Assembly: GCA_020086605.1 (NCBI GenBank)
Contig: JACBWW010000003.1
Coordinates: forward strand, 5,521,862 to 5,585,861
Length of the DNA: 64,000 nucleotides
Origin: Lanius collurio
Taxonomy: Eukaryota > Chordata > Aves > Passeriformes > Laniidae
Direction: 5' to 3'
The notes below the pieces were generated by a model. The model was not told the origin of the DNA. It did not search any database and saw only the letters and a program-made list of their open reading frames with translations. This document shows positions 1 to 13,784 of the stretch, one piece after another; within the stretch, counting starts at the first letter, position 1; each line of letters starts with the position of its first letter. The translations under genes and the position numbers were made by a program.

Positions 1-1
1 C

Positions 2-166
2 AGCACGGGCAAGCTGATGACCACGATGTTGGGGAATATTAATCCAGCTCATGGAAATGTATTGAGAGGGCAAAATATAGCCATGAAGTCTCTGATCAAA
101 ATCTTCTGTTTTGTTCAGAGCAATGTGTGGAGGCTCAGGGTGCTAACATGGCATTTTATTTCCACT
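2..166 (+). pseudogene. Possible ABC-transporter (ABCA-like) nucleotide-binding-domain fossil, partial
   Basis: A frame open for 55 codons from the window edge to a TAG at 167-169 reads STGKLMTTML then GNINPAHGNVLRGQNI and, further on, FVQSNVWRLRVLT. The order resembles an ABCA-type P-loop block: a GxGK-like Walker A, then a P..G turn, then a G-x-N/D-I strand, then a Q-loop-like Q-x-N-V and a following LT. The Walker A Ser/Thr after the lysine is replaced by Leu, and the spacing is about two residues short after the lysine and about three short before the Q, so I read it as decayed rather than as a working exon. No splice donor is obvious at its end and I see no signature or Walker B motif downstream. 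The upstream part is cut off by the window. The resemblance is from recalled family motifs and could be chance. Confidence 0.33.
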
Positions 167-1239
167 TAGTAATTATTTGCAGAATTGAGTGCCTGCTGGC
201 TCTTGAGAAGTGATTGTTGGGGCTCAAAAAATGAGGAACTCTGAGAGAAAGGCCACAGAGGATTGCCAAAGAAATTTGGTATTTACTTGAGCAACTAACT
301 TTCTGAACTAACTAACTAAACAAGAAAATAGCATTTATAAAACCATGCTGTGAATTTTGTAATCTAAAGTTATCGATTTTTACTAGCTAATATTTAAAGA
401 CAAGATTTTACAGGTTAAATGTCAACCTCGAAACACTAAAATTCAAAAACTCTGTGAATGAGAAGGCAGATTTTAATGTGTTTTCCATAATTTCCTGGAG
501 CTTCTTCTAACAGGTTTCTTTCTATCCCCAGAGTTAGTTTGACCACAGCTTAACCAATTTACAAGGGTTTGTAAGCTTTCCTATGTGCCAGCTGAGCTTC
601 TTAATGTCCTCCCAATCACACTGCTGTGCACTCCATCTACACTAACCCTCAGCCAGAGGACCACCTCGTACCCATGTCACTCACTCTCTTCATAATTAAC
701 GTAAGTAGGAGGTTGTGTGCAGAATACGTATCTTGCCGTTATACTGGGAAGTTTTATCAATCCATCTCCTTTGTAGGAAAAACGTGCTAGATGTGTAGGT
801 GCTAAATTTCCAGACAAGTGGTGTGTTTTTTATTGAATACAATAGAAATGCAGTAAAACAAGAAAGGAAAACAATAAATGCTGAAAATAATGATAGTTTA
901 AAATCAAGTTACTTTTGTTCACAGCAACACTGGGGGCATTTGAAGTGCTGTGATGCTTTTATCTGTCAAGGTGAACTGTTACCTATTTACGTAGCTGTAA
1001 ACTTCCTTAAATGTTCAGTGTTTTTTTAAATGCAGCTTTGTACTAAATCATGGGAAAAAAATAGGAATGCAAAATGTAGGCATTTATTTTGTCCTGTGAG
1101 AGTAAAAATACTCCCAAAAACCCCCTCCAACCTGCCACGCTTTTTAATGCTTGTGCTATTAAGGATCCTGACCTTTGACACAGAGGCATGAAATACTGAG
1201 CAAATGACACATTTATATCCACCCTTTCCACCTCAGGGA
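167..1239. other. Non-coding stretch, no recognised feature
   Basis: AT-rich sequence with only short stop-interrupted frames. I recognise no exon, RNA gene or repeat. It continues the presumed first intron or upstream flank of TMEFF1. Confidence 0.6.
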
Positions 1240-3060
1240 GGGGGAGGCAGTCACTCTGTGACCTCCCACTAACCCAGTTCCTTCATCTGACCACCAGCAC
1301 CACCACTTTTCTTTCAAAACCTGCTATTCCCGTCCCACCTGCCCATCCTCACCTGTCCTTTCTGTGACCTTCCATCGGTCAAAATCCCTGACATCTAATT
1401 CCCAATCTCATCCTTCCCCTCACTGCCGTCATTAATTTGCTTCTCCTCTCACTTCTGCCCAGTTCATCTTTAACCTTGGGCTAATTTTCCTCTCTCAGCA
1501 CTGGGTGTTAAAGCATCCAGCTCTGCCTTATTCCTGGCATAAATGTCAGCCATGTGCATCCACAGAAGAAATCTCAGGACCACCCAGGGACCCGTTGCCA
1601 GGAATATTTTCTTGGTTTTTCTGCTTTCCTCTGTCACAGTTTGTCATCTGCACACTCAGGTCATATGCCTGCATGCCTTTCTTCAGAGCAGGCGCCATCA
1701 ATTCCTTCTGTCCTCAAAAAACCCTTTTCCCTCCCCACAAATAGTCATGTTCTGAATCCTTAAGTCTGTCTCACCTTTCCCCTGTTTGTTCAAACACATA
1801 ATTTTCCTGAATTCTTCTCTATGTCTTTCTCTCACGGAGGTTTCTAAAGATCTGGACACATAACCTGAACTGAACTAGTATCTGCTATCAGTCACTTCAC
1901 TGTGGTAGCTTAGAGTCATTGTAACACTTGCCTTTGCTTAAAAAATGTATTTCCAGAGTATGGCACTTTTTTTTTTAATCTCCCCCATGCCCTTCAGTAA
2001 TTCCCTCTTCTGCTGGTTGTCTTCATGCAATATCTTCATGCGTATCTTTTGGTCAGTTGTCCATCTATACCCCAGCCTCCAGCCAGCTTATGTGAGCATT
2101 ACATTTTTATGGACTCAGGATCAGACTCTCAGTTGCTTAGTATGCTTCCTTTCCTTTTGATTTGCTTTCTTTTTCACCAAAGATCCTTCCTCTTACTTGA
2201 GTTTCATTTCTCATAGGGTTTCTTTCCTCTGCTGTTCTCCATCACTTTCTGCTGCTGCTGTTTCCTGAAATAACAGTAGCAGACAGTACGTGTGTATGGG
2301 GAACATTAAGGACTGTAGCATTCCCTGGGAACCTTTGTGGGAAGCCTGTCACAACCAGATATCAAGGTCCATTCAGGCTTGGAGTGGCTTCTCTTTGTTA
2401 TTACTATTTCTTAAGCACAACCCCCTCCCCAAACCTAATCCCAGGAAGCACAGGGAAGCTCCCTTTCTCTGGTATGCTAGTGTTACATCTGCAGCTCAGC
2501 ATCATTGCCACCACCTCTGTGACCTGCATGTTTAGGGTCTGTTTAAATCCTGATAATTACTCCCAAAAAACATTTACCCTGGCTGGCCTTTTGTCTTTAT
2601 TCCAACAGAAAAACCAAGATATATGTGTTGCCTTCCATTTCACTTATTGTAATTTCTGCTGACGCCTCCACCTCCTACTTCAAAGCCCCGTGAAAGGCAG
2701 CCGTCAATATCCCTGTTCTTGCCTGTCATGGTGACCTTATTACCTCCCTCTCTGAATCCTTCTGCTGACACCTTTGACTGCCTCTAGCTTAAATTTCTTG
2801 CTCTTTTGTCTTCAGGCATCCCATAACTCTTCCCCTAGCCAAGCAGATTCACTTTCTTTTTATCCTACTCCCCTCTCTTTCTGCTCATCCACTTCTGCTG
2901 TGCTCACTCTCCTTTCTGCCTCATCCAACCCTCTCCCCTTGACCTGGGCTGCAAGGGCCTCGATTATGTTGTTGATTACATCCATTCATAAGAAGCTCTA
3001 GTGCTTTTTTGCTCAGACAAAGGAAGAAGGATTTGGGATTTTTCTGCACTTCTTCCCATG
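1240..3060. other. Pyrimidine-rich non-coding region
   Basis: About 1.8 kb in which the + strand is strongly biased to C and T, with many short CCTCC, TTCC and CTCTCT runs, unlike the AT-rich DNA on either side. Several overlapping short frames are open here only because the composition is poor in A. They show no domain, codon regularity or splice framework. It could be a very old repeat that I cannot name or a long strand-asymmetric tract. Confidence 0.5.
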
Positions 3061-6000
3061 CCCTGACTAGAGGGACCTCACAGCTTTGCTCTGGTCACCT
3101 TGCCCATCACTCCTATGCCCCTGCTTGGTAACAACTCCTGGCCAAGGTACATGGGTAGCCTTGGGGAGGGGAGTTTCTTGCTCTGCACTTCGAGGTCTCT
3201 AAGAAGCACTCAGGCAATGTCAAAGTAGTTTTTACTAATTAATCATGGCAATTCAGGCATACAGATGCCAGGAGTGATTTTGACTTTAGAGTATTTGGTT
3301 GTCCCTAAGACAAAGCTGATTTCCCCACTGTCTGCACTGAGTTCTGGCTCAGGACACCACTGCCAAATCTGAGTGGTGTTTCCAAATGAGTTGGAGCCTT
3401 TTGTCTCAGTGATGAATGACTTCCCACAGCTAATCATGTTGTGTATTTTATAGTTTGCTCTATTTGCATTTACAAATCAGGGTTCAGTTATGGATGCTCA
3501 TTCCACTGAGCTAAAATAAATTAATATTTTTATATTTTCTATTTTATTCTGGTTTCTGGTCACATTTTGTTTCCTCTTGTACAGAATTGAGTGCCTTAAA
3601 ACCTTCAAGCAATTTCTAATATATTTGGTGGGGTTTTGTTGTATGTATACATGAAAATAAGAGGGGAAGTTCCTAATTTTTCTGAAGCTTCCTTTTCATT
3701 CCTCTTCTTCAGCAAGGTCTGCAGTAGTCACCTGAAATTTCAATATTTTGATGGTAACTACTCGTATCCTTTTGCTACTTGAGGGATGTCATGTAAGGAT
3801 ATACTGAGCTGTATTTTATGCCTTGTATCTGCAAATCCCTCAGTGTGTGACTTGCAGAGGAGAGGGCTTGGCAGAGTTGCTGCAAGGTGATCGGTGGGTG
3901 CCCATGCCTGGGCACGCATGGAACAGCCAGGAAAGTGGCTGCAGCCATGCACCAGCAGCATGGGCAGCGTGGCTGTCCACTGGGTGGAGAAATCACCTGC
4001 TTTAGTCTGCCATAGATCCTGACTACCAAGTGCCAGACACAAAACCTGGTCAAATCTCTGCTTTCAGAAGTGGCGTCTTGCTTGCAGTCCACACACATTG
4101 TGTTCACCAGGGCAGCGGAATCTTTGCATCTGACAAAGTTTTAACTTGGTAATATTACATTAGGATGGTCATGCTTTATCAGATTAAAATTTGCTAATTT
4201 GCTTTATTTTTCATCTGTATTGAAAAATGTGATTTAAAGGGTTTCAATTCCACAGGAGTATGTTGAGAACTGACTGTATTTTACAGTGATAATAAAGTTT
4301 GTCTGAGACAAAATGACATTCAGTAGTACCTACTGACAAGCTACTGTTTTTCTTGATTTATATATATATTTTATTGGGAGTTTTATGCTTTGCTAAAGGG
4401 CATAATCAAAACCAATATTTTCCCTTCATGGATGCTGTCCAGTTTTGCAGAGCTAAAAAAAGCCGCTCATTCAAAAAGAGTTCCTTGATGAAATTAAGTC
4501 ACTGGAATAAGTGACTTAAGTTTTCTACGCTTTTTTTTTTTAATGCATTGAAAATAATGTTTACAAGAATCTACTAATTTCCTAATTACCTGCACCTCTT
4601 TGGAAAGTATTCTTCTATCAAAGACTCAGGATTTTCAAGATATCAGTCATGCTCAGCCACTTTACTATACTTTTTTGTATTGTTTCCCCCCTTATTTATT
4701 AACAGTCATAATTTCTCACTTGTATTTCTTCCCCCTTCAGAGGCACAGTGAATTTATAAAAGCCCTTTTGTTGTCTGTAATCACTTTAGCCAGCATTAAA
4801 TCATTCTTTTCTGCTGCTCTTATCTTTTCTCTGCAAGGCTTAACCGATTGTAGTTTTCTTTCATTTTTCCCTCTTTCTCTGCCTCCTTTTTCACTTTCAT
4901 CTGTGAGCAGCTCCTATGGAAACAGCTACCTTCCATCCTGCTTTTTGGAAACTGTTGTTTTCTGCTCCTCAACTCAGGTTTGCATGCAGAATTTTTGAGC
5001 TTTCTTCTGTGCTCCTGTATTTGAGTGCTCCTCACCTCAAGGTGACTTACAATAACACGTATTCAAGAACTGATTTCCATCTGCAAAGTCCTTTGTAAAA
5101 ATTAATTGATAAATAGTAAAACATTCTTTGAAGGTGTTCTCTTATCGAATTCTGAGCACTCTGTAGATCTGCTCTCTGCATTGAAGAGGTGAAGTAACTC
5201 ATGAATATTGCCCTCAGAGCTTCCTTTTTAAGGCAGATGTGTCCTTAAACTTCAGGGAAGAGCTCAGTCTGACCTGAGTTCAGGGTGAAGAGTTGAACAA
5301 AAATTTAAGAGAAACTCAGTTCCTTTCAGGAGAAGGTGTCCATTAAAAGCTCAGTTTCAAAGTTGTTTCTGGAGCCAGAAATAAGTGCAAACAAAATAAG
5401 ATGGAGATAAATGTTCAAATAATTTACCTGCTACTCTAGTTTTTGATTTAGCTTTGAGGTAAGCATTGAGTATTTGCTTTTTAATGATCTTATCAAGAAT
5501 GACTTTTGGAGATAAATGCTTTTGAATGAGGATCTGAATGGGCATTCTCCAGTATGAATACCTGTCATTCAGATGGGATAAAACGCTTTTCAGAATTGTG
5601 CGGTTTCTCTGATCCGTTGCTACAGTCAGGAGCAGCCAAGAATACCAGTAAAAAGGCAGACTTTCTGGGAGCATGTCAGAGGTACTCTGCCTGTGGTTAA
5701 CTTCCCAGTTAACCTTCTAACCTTCAGAGGCACTGACCAGCAGAAGAGTCTTCTTCTGCATTTCTTTCTGTGCTGGTTTTATTTTGGACATTCTGAAGAA
5801 AAAGTCTTAAAATACAACAAAAATTGCCAACAGCTTCGGAGAAGCGAAGGTAATATCATTTGTTCTTGACAGAGCCTGCAGAGATTTGGGTCTTTTCTTT
5901 TTCTTCCACACTGTAAATTTAATATTTCTCAGCAGTGTATGTTTTGGCCAGAGAATTGTTAACTGAGTGAAAAACTTCCCACCAACAGGCCATCATTCTG

Positions 6001-8327
6001 AAGAAAGCTTCCATTTCCTGAGCTAAGATATGCAGCTGAAGCAGGTCTCTGAAGGCAGGGAGATCTCATTCAACCCTTGGAGAAAGAGGGGCTCTCGGCC
6101 AAGCATATCTCTCTGAAAGTTGGCATCTGAGCTCAGAAAGGGGCTCCTGGTCCAAAACAAATCCCCTAGTTGTCCCCACTTGCTGGGCTTTGATTTACAT
6201 CGTGGTGTGCTTGTGTTGAACATGCAATGGGTTCATTTCAGATAAAAGTGAGCTGAAATGTGCAGTTAAGGGTTGGCCCAACAATATTCCAGGTGCTAAT
6301 GGTCATTCTGTATGTAGGGGCAGCCCTGATCTTATCTGAAACATCAACTCCAGAGAACACATGGAATTGAGTTCTGAAGACCAAATAGGGGGTTTTTGCA
6401 GTTCCTCCTGTTCCTTCCACTCTGCAATACTGAAATTTAGGACAGTCTTATCTAATAAAAATGGACTAGATTCCAGCCATGATTTCCAGAGTTCTGAACT
6501 CGTAGAAGTATTTTGGTTCCAGTATGCTTTGTGTTTCTCAAACAGCAGGTTTAATGCGAGGGAAGTTGCAGAAAGGTTCAAGGAGTGCCATATATAGGTA
6601 TGGCAATGTTAGTGATGTTGAGCCAATTTCTAGGCTTCTGTTTTGTGATATTGTCACATTTTTGTGAGGGCAGCAGGTACTTTTTCTGCAATTTCTTGCC
6701 TGAAATGGATGATTTGGCTTCAGTCAGGAGAGACGGGACATTTTGTGTAGCGAGTGTACTTTGAGATGTGGGATGACTATCACATCTTCTGTGTGAGATG
6801 ATAACAAGTTCGTTTTTCAGCATGAAGTATTTCCACTGTTACTGGGAGCAATTGTTTTTCACTGCCTCTTGTTGTCAGTGAATTTTTCACCAGCTCTAAC
6901 ATAGTTCAGGATCTCTTGAGTGGTTTTCCCATCACTGAAGATGTCTGCCTACTGTTAGATATTGAAAATTATGACAAGTACCTCACACACAGGGTGCCAG
7001 TTTTGCTACCAGTTGTAACAACATCCCTGCTTGCTACTTTGCAGCAAATTTAGGTATCTTGGTATTACAGTGAATGTCTGCTGTTTTAACATCTGTGCTG
7101 CCACCTCAGGATGCCTACCTGCATTTAAAGTACTGCACGCTTTTGGTACTCCTGGGAACCCCACATCTTGTCTTTCATCCCCATCCAGACCCCTCAAATA
7201 CCCTATAACAGCTAGAAGCCAGTGGTTTGGTAGCCAAACTTCTACTCCAGCATGCTGTTAAAAGGAGCTGGTTATGAAAAACACCTCCAGAATCTCTCAG
7301 ACATGCTGGGGGAAAGGAGGTTTTGCAGAGTAACACATGGATTCAAGAGATGAGCATGAGTGTGACTTACAGGAGGAATGGAGTGATTTTTTTCCCCCTA
7401 AGATTCTGTTCCATATTAGATGAAACATTTGGCAAAGGTGTAGTGTGAATCCCCAGGGACTTGATGTTTATCCTTGAATTACCCGGGCATTACGCATCTG
7501 GTGTCTCTCTAGCTCTGTCAATTCATTACCAGTAGTTCATGCACAGCTTGGTAGCAGCATGGCATCCCCTGTTTGTACTGTTGGTCTCTACAGCATATCG
7601 AGAATTTAGGTGAAATTAAGCTTATGGCATCATAGTAAGCTACAGTGCTTCTTTACTAAAAGAGCAGATGGTGCTTTCTGGAAGGAAAGAGAGCAGTGAT
7701 TTTACCCGCTGGTGAAGGCTTTGCTGCCTTTGCCTCTCCATCTTGTGGCTCTGTTCAGACTAACAGGGAGGTCAGAGTCTGGGAGTTAAAAAGTTTTCTC
7801 TCTGGGACTGTGAGAGAGGGAAGCAATGTTCAAGACAGCAGATGGAGTATGTACCTAGGCAAACTCTTGGCACCCAGTTTAGCTACTCCACAGCAGCATC
7901 CTCATATGCTTCAGGGGATCATTGGTAGAAAGTGTGTTCATGACTGCAGAATATGCCTATGCCAAAGTACCTGAGTATGACTCCACTGGTTCAAGCAGGG
8001 GTAGTGAAGATTTTAGAATCATGTGCTCCCCTGTAGGTGTGAATTGTTACTTTTGTTTCAATCCCAATGGACATTTTGAAAAAGAATATTTTTCAGAAAC
8101 TGCTGATTTTTGTAATCTCTCTTGCTTTGTGTGTCTTTTACATTTTGACTGCGAAAGTGAAAGAAAACGAGCTTGGTTTTAGTGGAATACCACTGAGGTT
8201 TGATTACGTTTGCTAGAAATGAGGTGGGGGTCTAGATGTGCACTGGAAAGTTGCATAGGTTTTGCTTGCAATTAAATGCACATTTAAACTCATTTGAATA
8301 TTTGCAAAACAAGTGCCCAGACACTCT
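3061..8327. other. Non-coding stretch, presumed intron or flank
   Basis: AT-rich DNA with occasional GC-richer patches, for example 3840-4010. No exon with a credible splice pair or protein match is visible. It contains the small hairpin at 4494-4519. A TGTGCTGGTTTT string near 5770 looks like an LTR start but nothing after it continues the match. Confidence 0.55.
4494..4519. repeat. Perfect inverted repeat, 10-bp arms
   Basis: TTAAGTCACT at 4494-4503 and its exact reverse complement AGTGACTTAA at 4510-4519 enclose a 6-base loop (GGAATA). The arms stop pairing immediately outside. Function unknown; a 10-bp hairpin may occur by chance in AT-rich DNA. Confidence 0.7.
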
Positions 8328-8365
8328 GGAGAGAGAGAGAGAGAGAGAAAGAGAGAAGAGAGAGA
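8328..8365 (+). repeat. (GA)n simple repeat
   Basis: An almost uninterrupted GA dinucleotide run with a few A-rich breaks. It is complementary in kind to the CT tract that begins about 290 bp downstream. Confidence 0.9.
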
Positions 8366-8588
8366 AAATAAAGACTTATTTAATAAAGTCTATGTCACTT
8401 ATTTTGAAGATGTTTTCTCAAATTTATCTATCTTTCCCAGACCACAAGAATGCATTATTAAGATTCACATATTTCTGCACAGCCAAAAAATTAGTCATAT
8501 TTCAGGGAACAGAATGTCTTAATAAATGGAATTCACATTCAGCATCAAAAGTAACATTTTGTGTATCAGCCTACTGATAGCCTCAGGA

Positions 8589-8850
<262 letters not shown>

Positions 8851-11025
8851 TGTCATTCCTCTCTGCTCTTCTGTCCATGTGTACCTGTGAAAGCCAGCTC
8901 TGCCCTTTACAAAGCCATTCTGTTGTGACTTAGCCCTTCTTAATCTACTTGGGAATATGCAGGCTAGCTAATATTCCTTTTGTTTTACAAATGGGAGATA
9001 GAACATACCAAATAATGTGGGAACAGTATCAGAGAACAAGAAGACAAATGGAAAAGTAATAAATGAAAAAGTATTTCTAGCCCTCACAGAAAAAGCTCAT
9101 GAAAATGTGATAGAGAAAGAAAGGAACAGAAGAGGAAATAAACCAAGCTGGACTTTTAAAGAAAGGAATTATGCAGATACATATCTTGATTTTCACAAGT
9201 GTAATTAATTTTTTAATTGAATTGGATCTTTTAAAATATGCAAAATTTACAGTTCTCTCATGAACAGTATGATCAAATGATGACAATTCTTGGCCCACTT
9301 TATACTCTCAATAGAGCTCAGCAATAACATATTTCCTCAATTTAAAATGTTTCTTATATCTTATCTCAAAGATCAACTGTGGGCAGCTTGAAAAAATGTC
9401 AAAAGCTTAAAATAATGATGAAGTGTCATGCTTTTACTTAAATTTTCTTGAAAGTGCTGCTGGTAAATACTATTTCTCACGGTAATGATAGTATAGTCCT
9501 GACGGAAAACATTTTACTGCTACAGTGATATTAGTAATATCATCTGACATCTTATCAAGATAGCTATAGACTGTCAGAAATTTCACCAGAAATATAAAAT
9601 ATGCTACTGCACTGTGAAAAGGAAGAAGTTAAGTCTAAATCAATTGAGATACCTCAAAGTTAAAAGCAACTTCTCACAAAGCTTGTTTTAACAGAAAGGA
9701 AGGAAAATGATATATATAATATAAATGTATATTTACATCTTGAAGTGTACCCTTACTAACATAAAGGGTGAAAAGCCTTATTTCTGACATTAACTCAACA
9801 GTCTTACCCCCATTCAAAAAAGCACCACAGATGGAGTTTAACTTTTAACTACATCAGTATTTTGCACTAAAGCACATAAACTCATTTATCTGTATGTGCT
9901 CAGCTTGGAAGAGCCTGAGGATTGAATCTTAAGTTTTGGTAGCGAGTGGTAGAACTCCTGAGTTACCAGAAGCAGAAACTGCCCTTAATCTAGACAAAGA
10001 AATTTGAAAACCCTGAAGAAAATACTAAAAAAGAATAGTTCATACCTCCCAGAAAAGCAATTCTATGACTTCTGCTGTTATTCCCGGCTGTAAGCAGGTT
10101 TCTTTCAAAGTGACCCAAACAGAGTGCAACTTGTGAACAGCTGTTCCCAGCTGTGACCAGCAGCTGAACCAGACCTTAATGTCTCAGGTTTGGGGTCTTT
10201 CACTGCTTGTCATCTATGGTTTCATCTGACCTGTTGAGGGTGTGCTGCAGGATGAAGGAGAGTCATGTAGCAGCTCCCACCCTCCTCTGTGAAGCTCAGG
10301 GGCCTTGCATGTGGCAGCCAAGTACAGAGGGTACTTGGTCTCTTTCCCATCACCTGTGCTGGGGTGCAATTACACAGTCTTCTCAACCACTGTGGCTCTG
10401 ACCATGCCTGGAAAGATCAGGGAGATCAGAGCAGGTCTGGGACACATTGTTGGCCAGAATCACAAGGCCACCCAGTGCAGCAAAACCAAGGAAGTGCTTC
10501 CCCAGGCATAAAAATGGCCATCAAACATGATTGTTTATTGCTTTTTTATTCTCTGGGTATGAATTGACCTAAGTAGTGCCAAATGCATCACAAAATACAA
10601 GACTTCAAAAGCACTGGCACTGCACTATTCCCCTTATTTGATACCATAAAGCATCGTCTGTGGTTTGCTTCACTCCTCATCCTGCATCTTACAGCCTCAT
10701 GGGATGCAGGTGGGCGAGTGCTGGGTGAGGAGGTGGATCCCTGGTAGCAAGAAAGAGGCAGAGTGGTTTCTGTGGCTCTGTTTTACCATCTGATACATGG
10801 TCACAATGCAAATGTGCACTGTTGGCAGAAATGGCCAGCTGGCAGAGTGTGCATCTGTGCCTCTGATATTGTAAGTTTCGGGTGTCTGCTACTCCATCCT
10901 TATTCATGGACATGATGGCGAGGTTTTCAGAGCCCCTGATTGTTTGATATAATATGTTTACTGTGAAACATCCAATGGATACTATAGAAAATGTCAGATA
11001 ATTTATTTTCCATTTTCTCCATCCT

Positions 11026-11057
11026 CCCCCCCCCAAAAAAAAAATATATATATATAT
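11026..11057 (+). repeat. Compound C-run, A-run and (TA)n simple repeat
   Basis: A short pyrimidine stretch leads to nine C, then about ten A, then TATATATATATATA. Simple-sequence repeat with no sign of function. Confidence 0.85.
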
Positions 11058-13740
11058 CAAGAAACACATCAATAGCTTATAGGCAAATGGACCAAATGCA
11101 CAAATGTCAGATGCACAGCCCTGAGCAGTGGGGACATGAGCTGAATAAAACTCTAGTTACATTTACTAATGCCAGATAATTGATATGATAATAGAAGATT
11201 ACAGATATGGATATTGTTTGTATTCTAACCCTATTTTCTGTGATTTTCACACTGCAAAGACTATTCCAAAAATGATATCCTTTTGGTTTTGAGAGTAGTT
11301 TTACAAATAAATTGAGATTTGGGAATGACACTTCAAATTAGCACTAAGATAATGTTCGGAGCGAGGTTTATAAAACAGATACTGGAAAACCTATTGCATT
11401 GCCAATATGATTATAGTAATTTTCCCAAGATAACAAAGAAGCATCTCTTTCACTTTTCTGTAATTACTGTAGGGTAAATTTTGTATTGTAAAACATATAG
11501 ATTTGTTTTCTAGTCTTATGATTATGGCAAAAATGCTTACTTGCTTTTAAAATAAAATAGTAAGCTCTAAGGATGCTTTTCTAATTAAGAGACACAATAT
11601 AAAATGGCATAATACTTGAATGGTGTGATTTCATACAAAAAGACTTTACTCTCTATGAGTCTTTTTTATTTACAGGTAAGCATGAGTGTTCCTGATGAAT
11701 TTCACTGGGGTTTTATAGACAAGCAGTTGTTTCAATTTAATCATTCAGTTTTTGTTTTTGGAGGAACAGAATGCTAAAATAAGCCAAAATATTAGTGATT
11801 GTATATATGTGACAGAAAAAAAATTGTTATTTGAAGATATTTCTTTTGGATGAGTCAGTTAAATGTGAATGGAAATGAAAAGCTGCAATTCAAAAGCATT
11901 TTGTGAGTTATATTTTTTTAAAAAAAGGAAGCCTCTACCTTTGACAAGACAATTTGTAGGAGACAGATTTTTCATGGCTTCTGTTATTGTACTCTAGGAG
12001 CAAAAAGGAGGCAGCCGGTGTCCTCTTTGTCAGTTCAGGGGCTTTCAGTCTCTGTGTGTGTGGCAAAACACTGTCAGCAGCACTCGAAATACTCCATAAG
12101 CTAAGAAAGATCAGCTGAGGTTCTAGTGAAAGGAATTTCTTCTTTTCAAAACCATTGACACGTGCACAATCCATGTAGGTACAAGAGTGATTTATCATTA
12201 GCAAAACCAATGCATTTTTTAAACTCCTTTATTTGGGAGTGTAACTGCTTTACCCAGACCTGTACATTAACACTGCTGTAATTTTCTTACTTTATAAACA
12301 ATGAGTGAGGAATTCTGCCCTCTTCGCCATCCATCTCCTTCTTGAAGTCAAGACAAGAGGGAATTTCCCCTTTGTCTGAACTTCCTCTGATGCTTCTGGA
12401 GCCTTATAGGTCGTCCCAGTCTTGTTCTACTGTTACCACTGAAATACCATGCTTAGAAAACTGTTTTATTTTTTAATGATACACACAAGCAATCCCTTAT
12501 TTCCTCTATTCCAACACCCAACCAAACAAATTTTGCGTAATTAAGCAAAGGAAAAATGCTGGTTTAGAAAATTCTTGCGATCACTGTTGCAATGAAGGCA
12601 GCTTAAGTCTTGTCCTTCAAGTGGTGAGATTTTTATCTTCCTTCATGTTTTATTTATGGTGTTTTGGCTGGCCTACTTCTATTTCCATTGGAAATTCCCC
12701 AGAACATGCTTTGTAAGATGCTGCTGATGGAAGAACTGGCAATATCTCTCTCTCCATTGAATGTTGCCAACAGTATCTTCTCAATGAGAATTTAAGTTTC
12801 TTTCTTAACAAGAGACTGGAAGAACATTTTGAAAAAGTTTTTGTCACAACTCCTTAAGTACAGGGTTAGATAGTACTGATGCTGTCAGTGCTCTGCTGTG
12901 TAATTTTAGGGGAAGCAGGACAGTGGGCTGGGAGGCATCAACTTATTCCATCCTCATTTGCTTTGTGCACCGCAGTTTCCTTCATGCAAATGGCAATTCA
13001 TGCCTTTTACCTGGCTTTCACATTTCAACCCAGTACCACCATCTCACCATCAGCACTTTCTTCAGGGGTCCTCTTCAGTTCCTCTCTTACTGTGCTCTGA
13101 TAAAACCCAGGTCTCTTTGCCCTCTTTCCTTCTTGGGAAACACTGGGTACCTTCATCCCAGATGCTTCTTTCTCCCACTCTCCTAAGAGCTTGGTTTTTC
13201 AGCCTGTATCTTGTATTTGGGTTCAAAAAGAGACTTACTGTGTGACTTAGGGTGGAGCATTCCCAAGCTTCTGAGCATGCCTAGAACTGCAATGTTGAAT
13301 AATTACTGCTGATGATAGTGGCAGCAATGCCTGGGTATTTGTGTCTGTAATTAGGGTATTGGAATGCCTGTTGGTTCCTTATCATTAAAGCTGGAAGAGA
13401 ACTGAATTAATTCAAGAGGGCCAGGGTGTCTCATGGCTTCATTCCTGTTGATGATGATCAAGCAAAGCTAAATACGTAATGCCACAATAACTTCCAGTTA
13501 TCTAAAATAACTTTGCTTTGCTGAGATTGAGCAGTAATTAAACAGAATAGTTAGAACATAATGTCTTTGGGAAAAGGTGTGGGAATTGTAAAACCCATTT
13601 TTAACATCTGGACACCTCCAAGTAAGCTAGAAGCTATCTTTTTTGAACATCTACTTGGCAATTACTCTGACAAAGCACTCCAATAATGTAGAGCCCATGT
13701 CCAAGAATGGTATTGGGTTTCAGTTCTGATCCAGGAACTT

Positions 13741-13784
13741 CTGAAGAACATCATCTTTTCCTCTGAAGAACATCATAATTTCCT
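13741..13784 (+). repeat. 22-bp near-exact tandem duplication
   Basis: Two adjacent 22-base units, each starting CTGAAGAACATCAT, differ at two positions (CTTTTCCT against AATTTCCT). A small slippage or local duplication in non-coding DNA. Confidence 0.8.

Noticed and set aside
5770..5830. TGTGCTGGTTTT string resembling the start of a songbird LTR
   Set aside because: The next bases do not follow the LTR pattern, and no matching end or flanking duplication is found.
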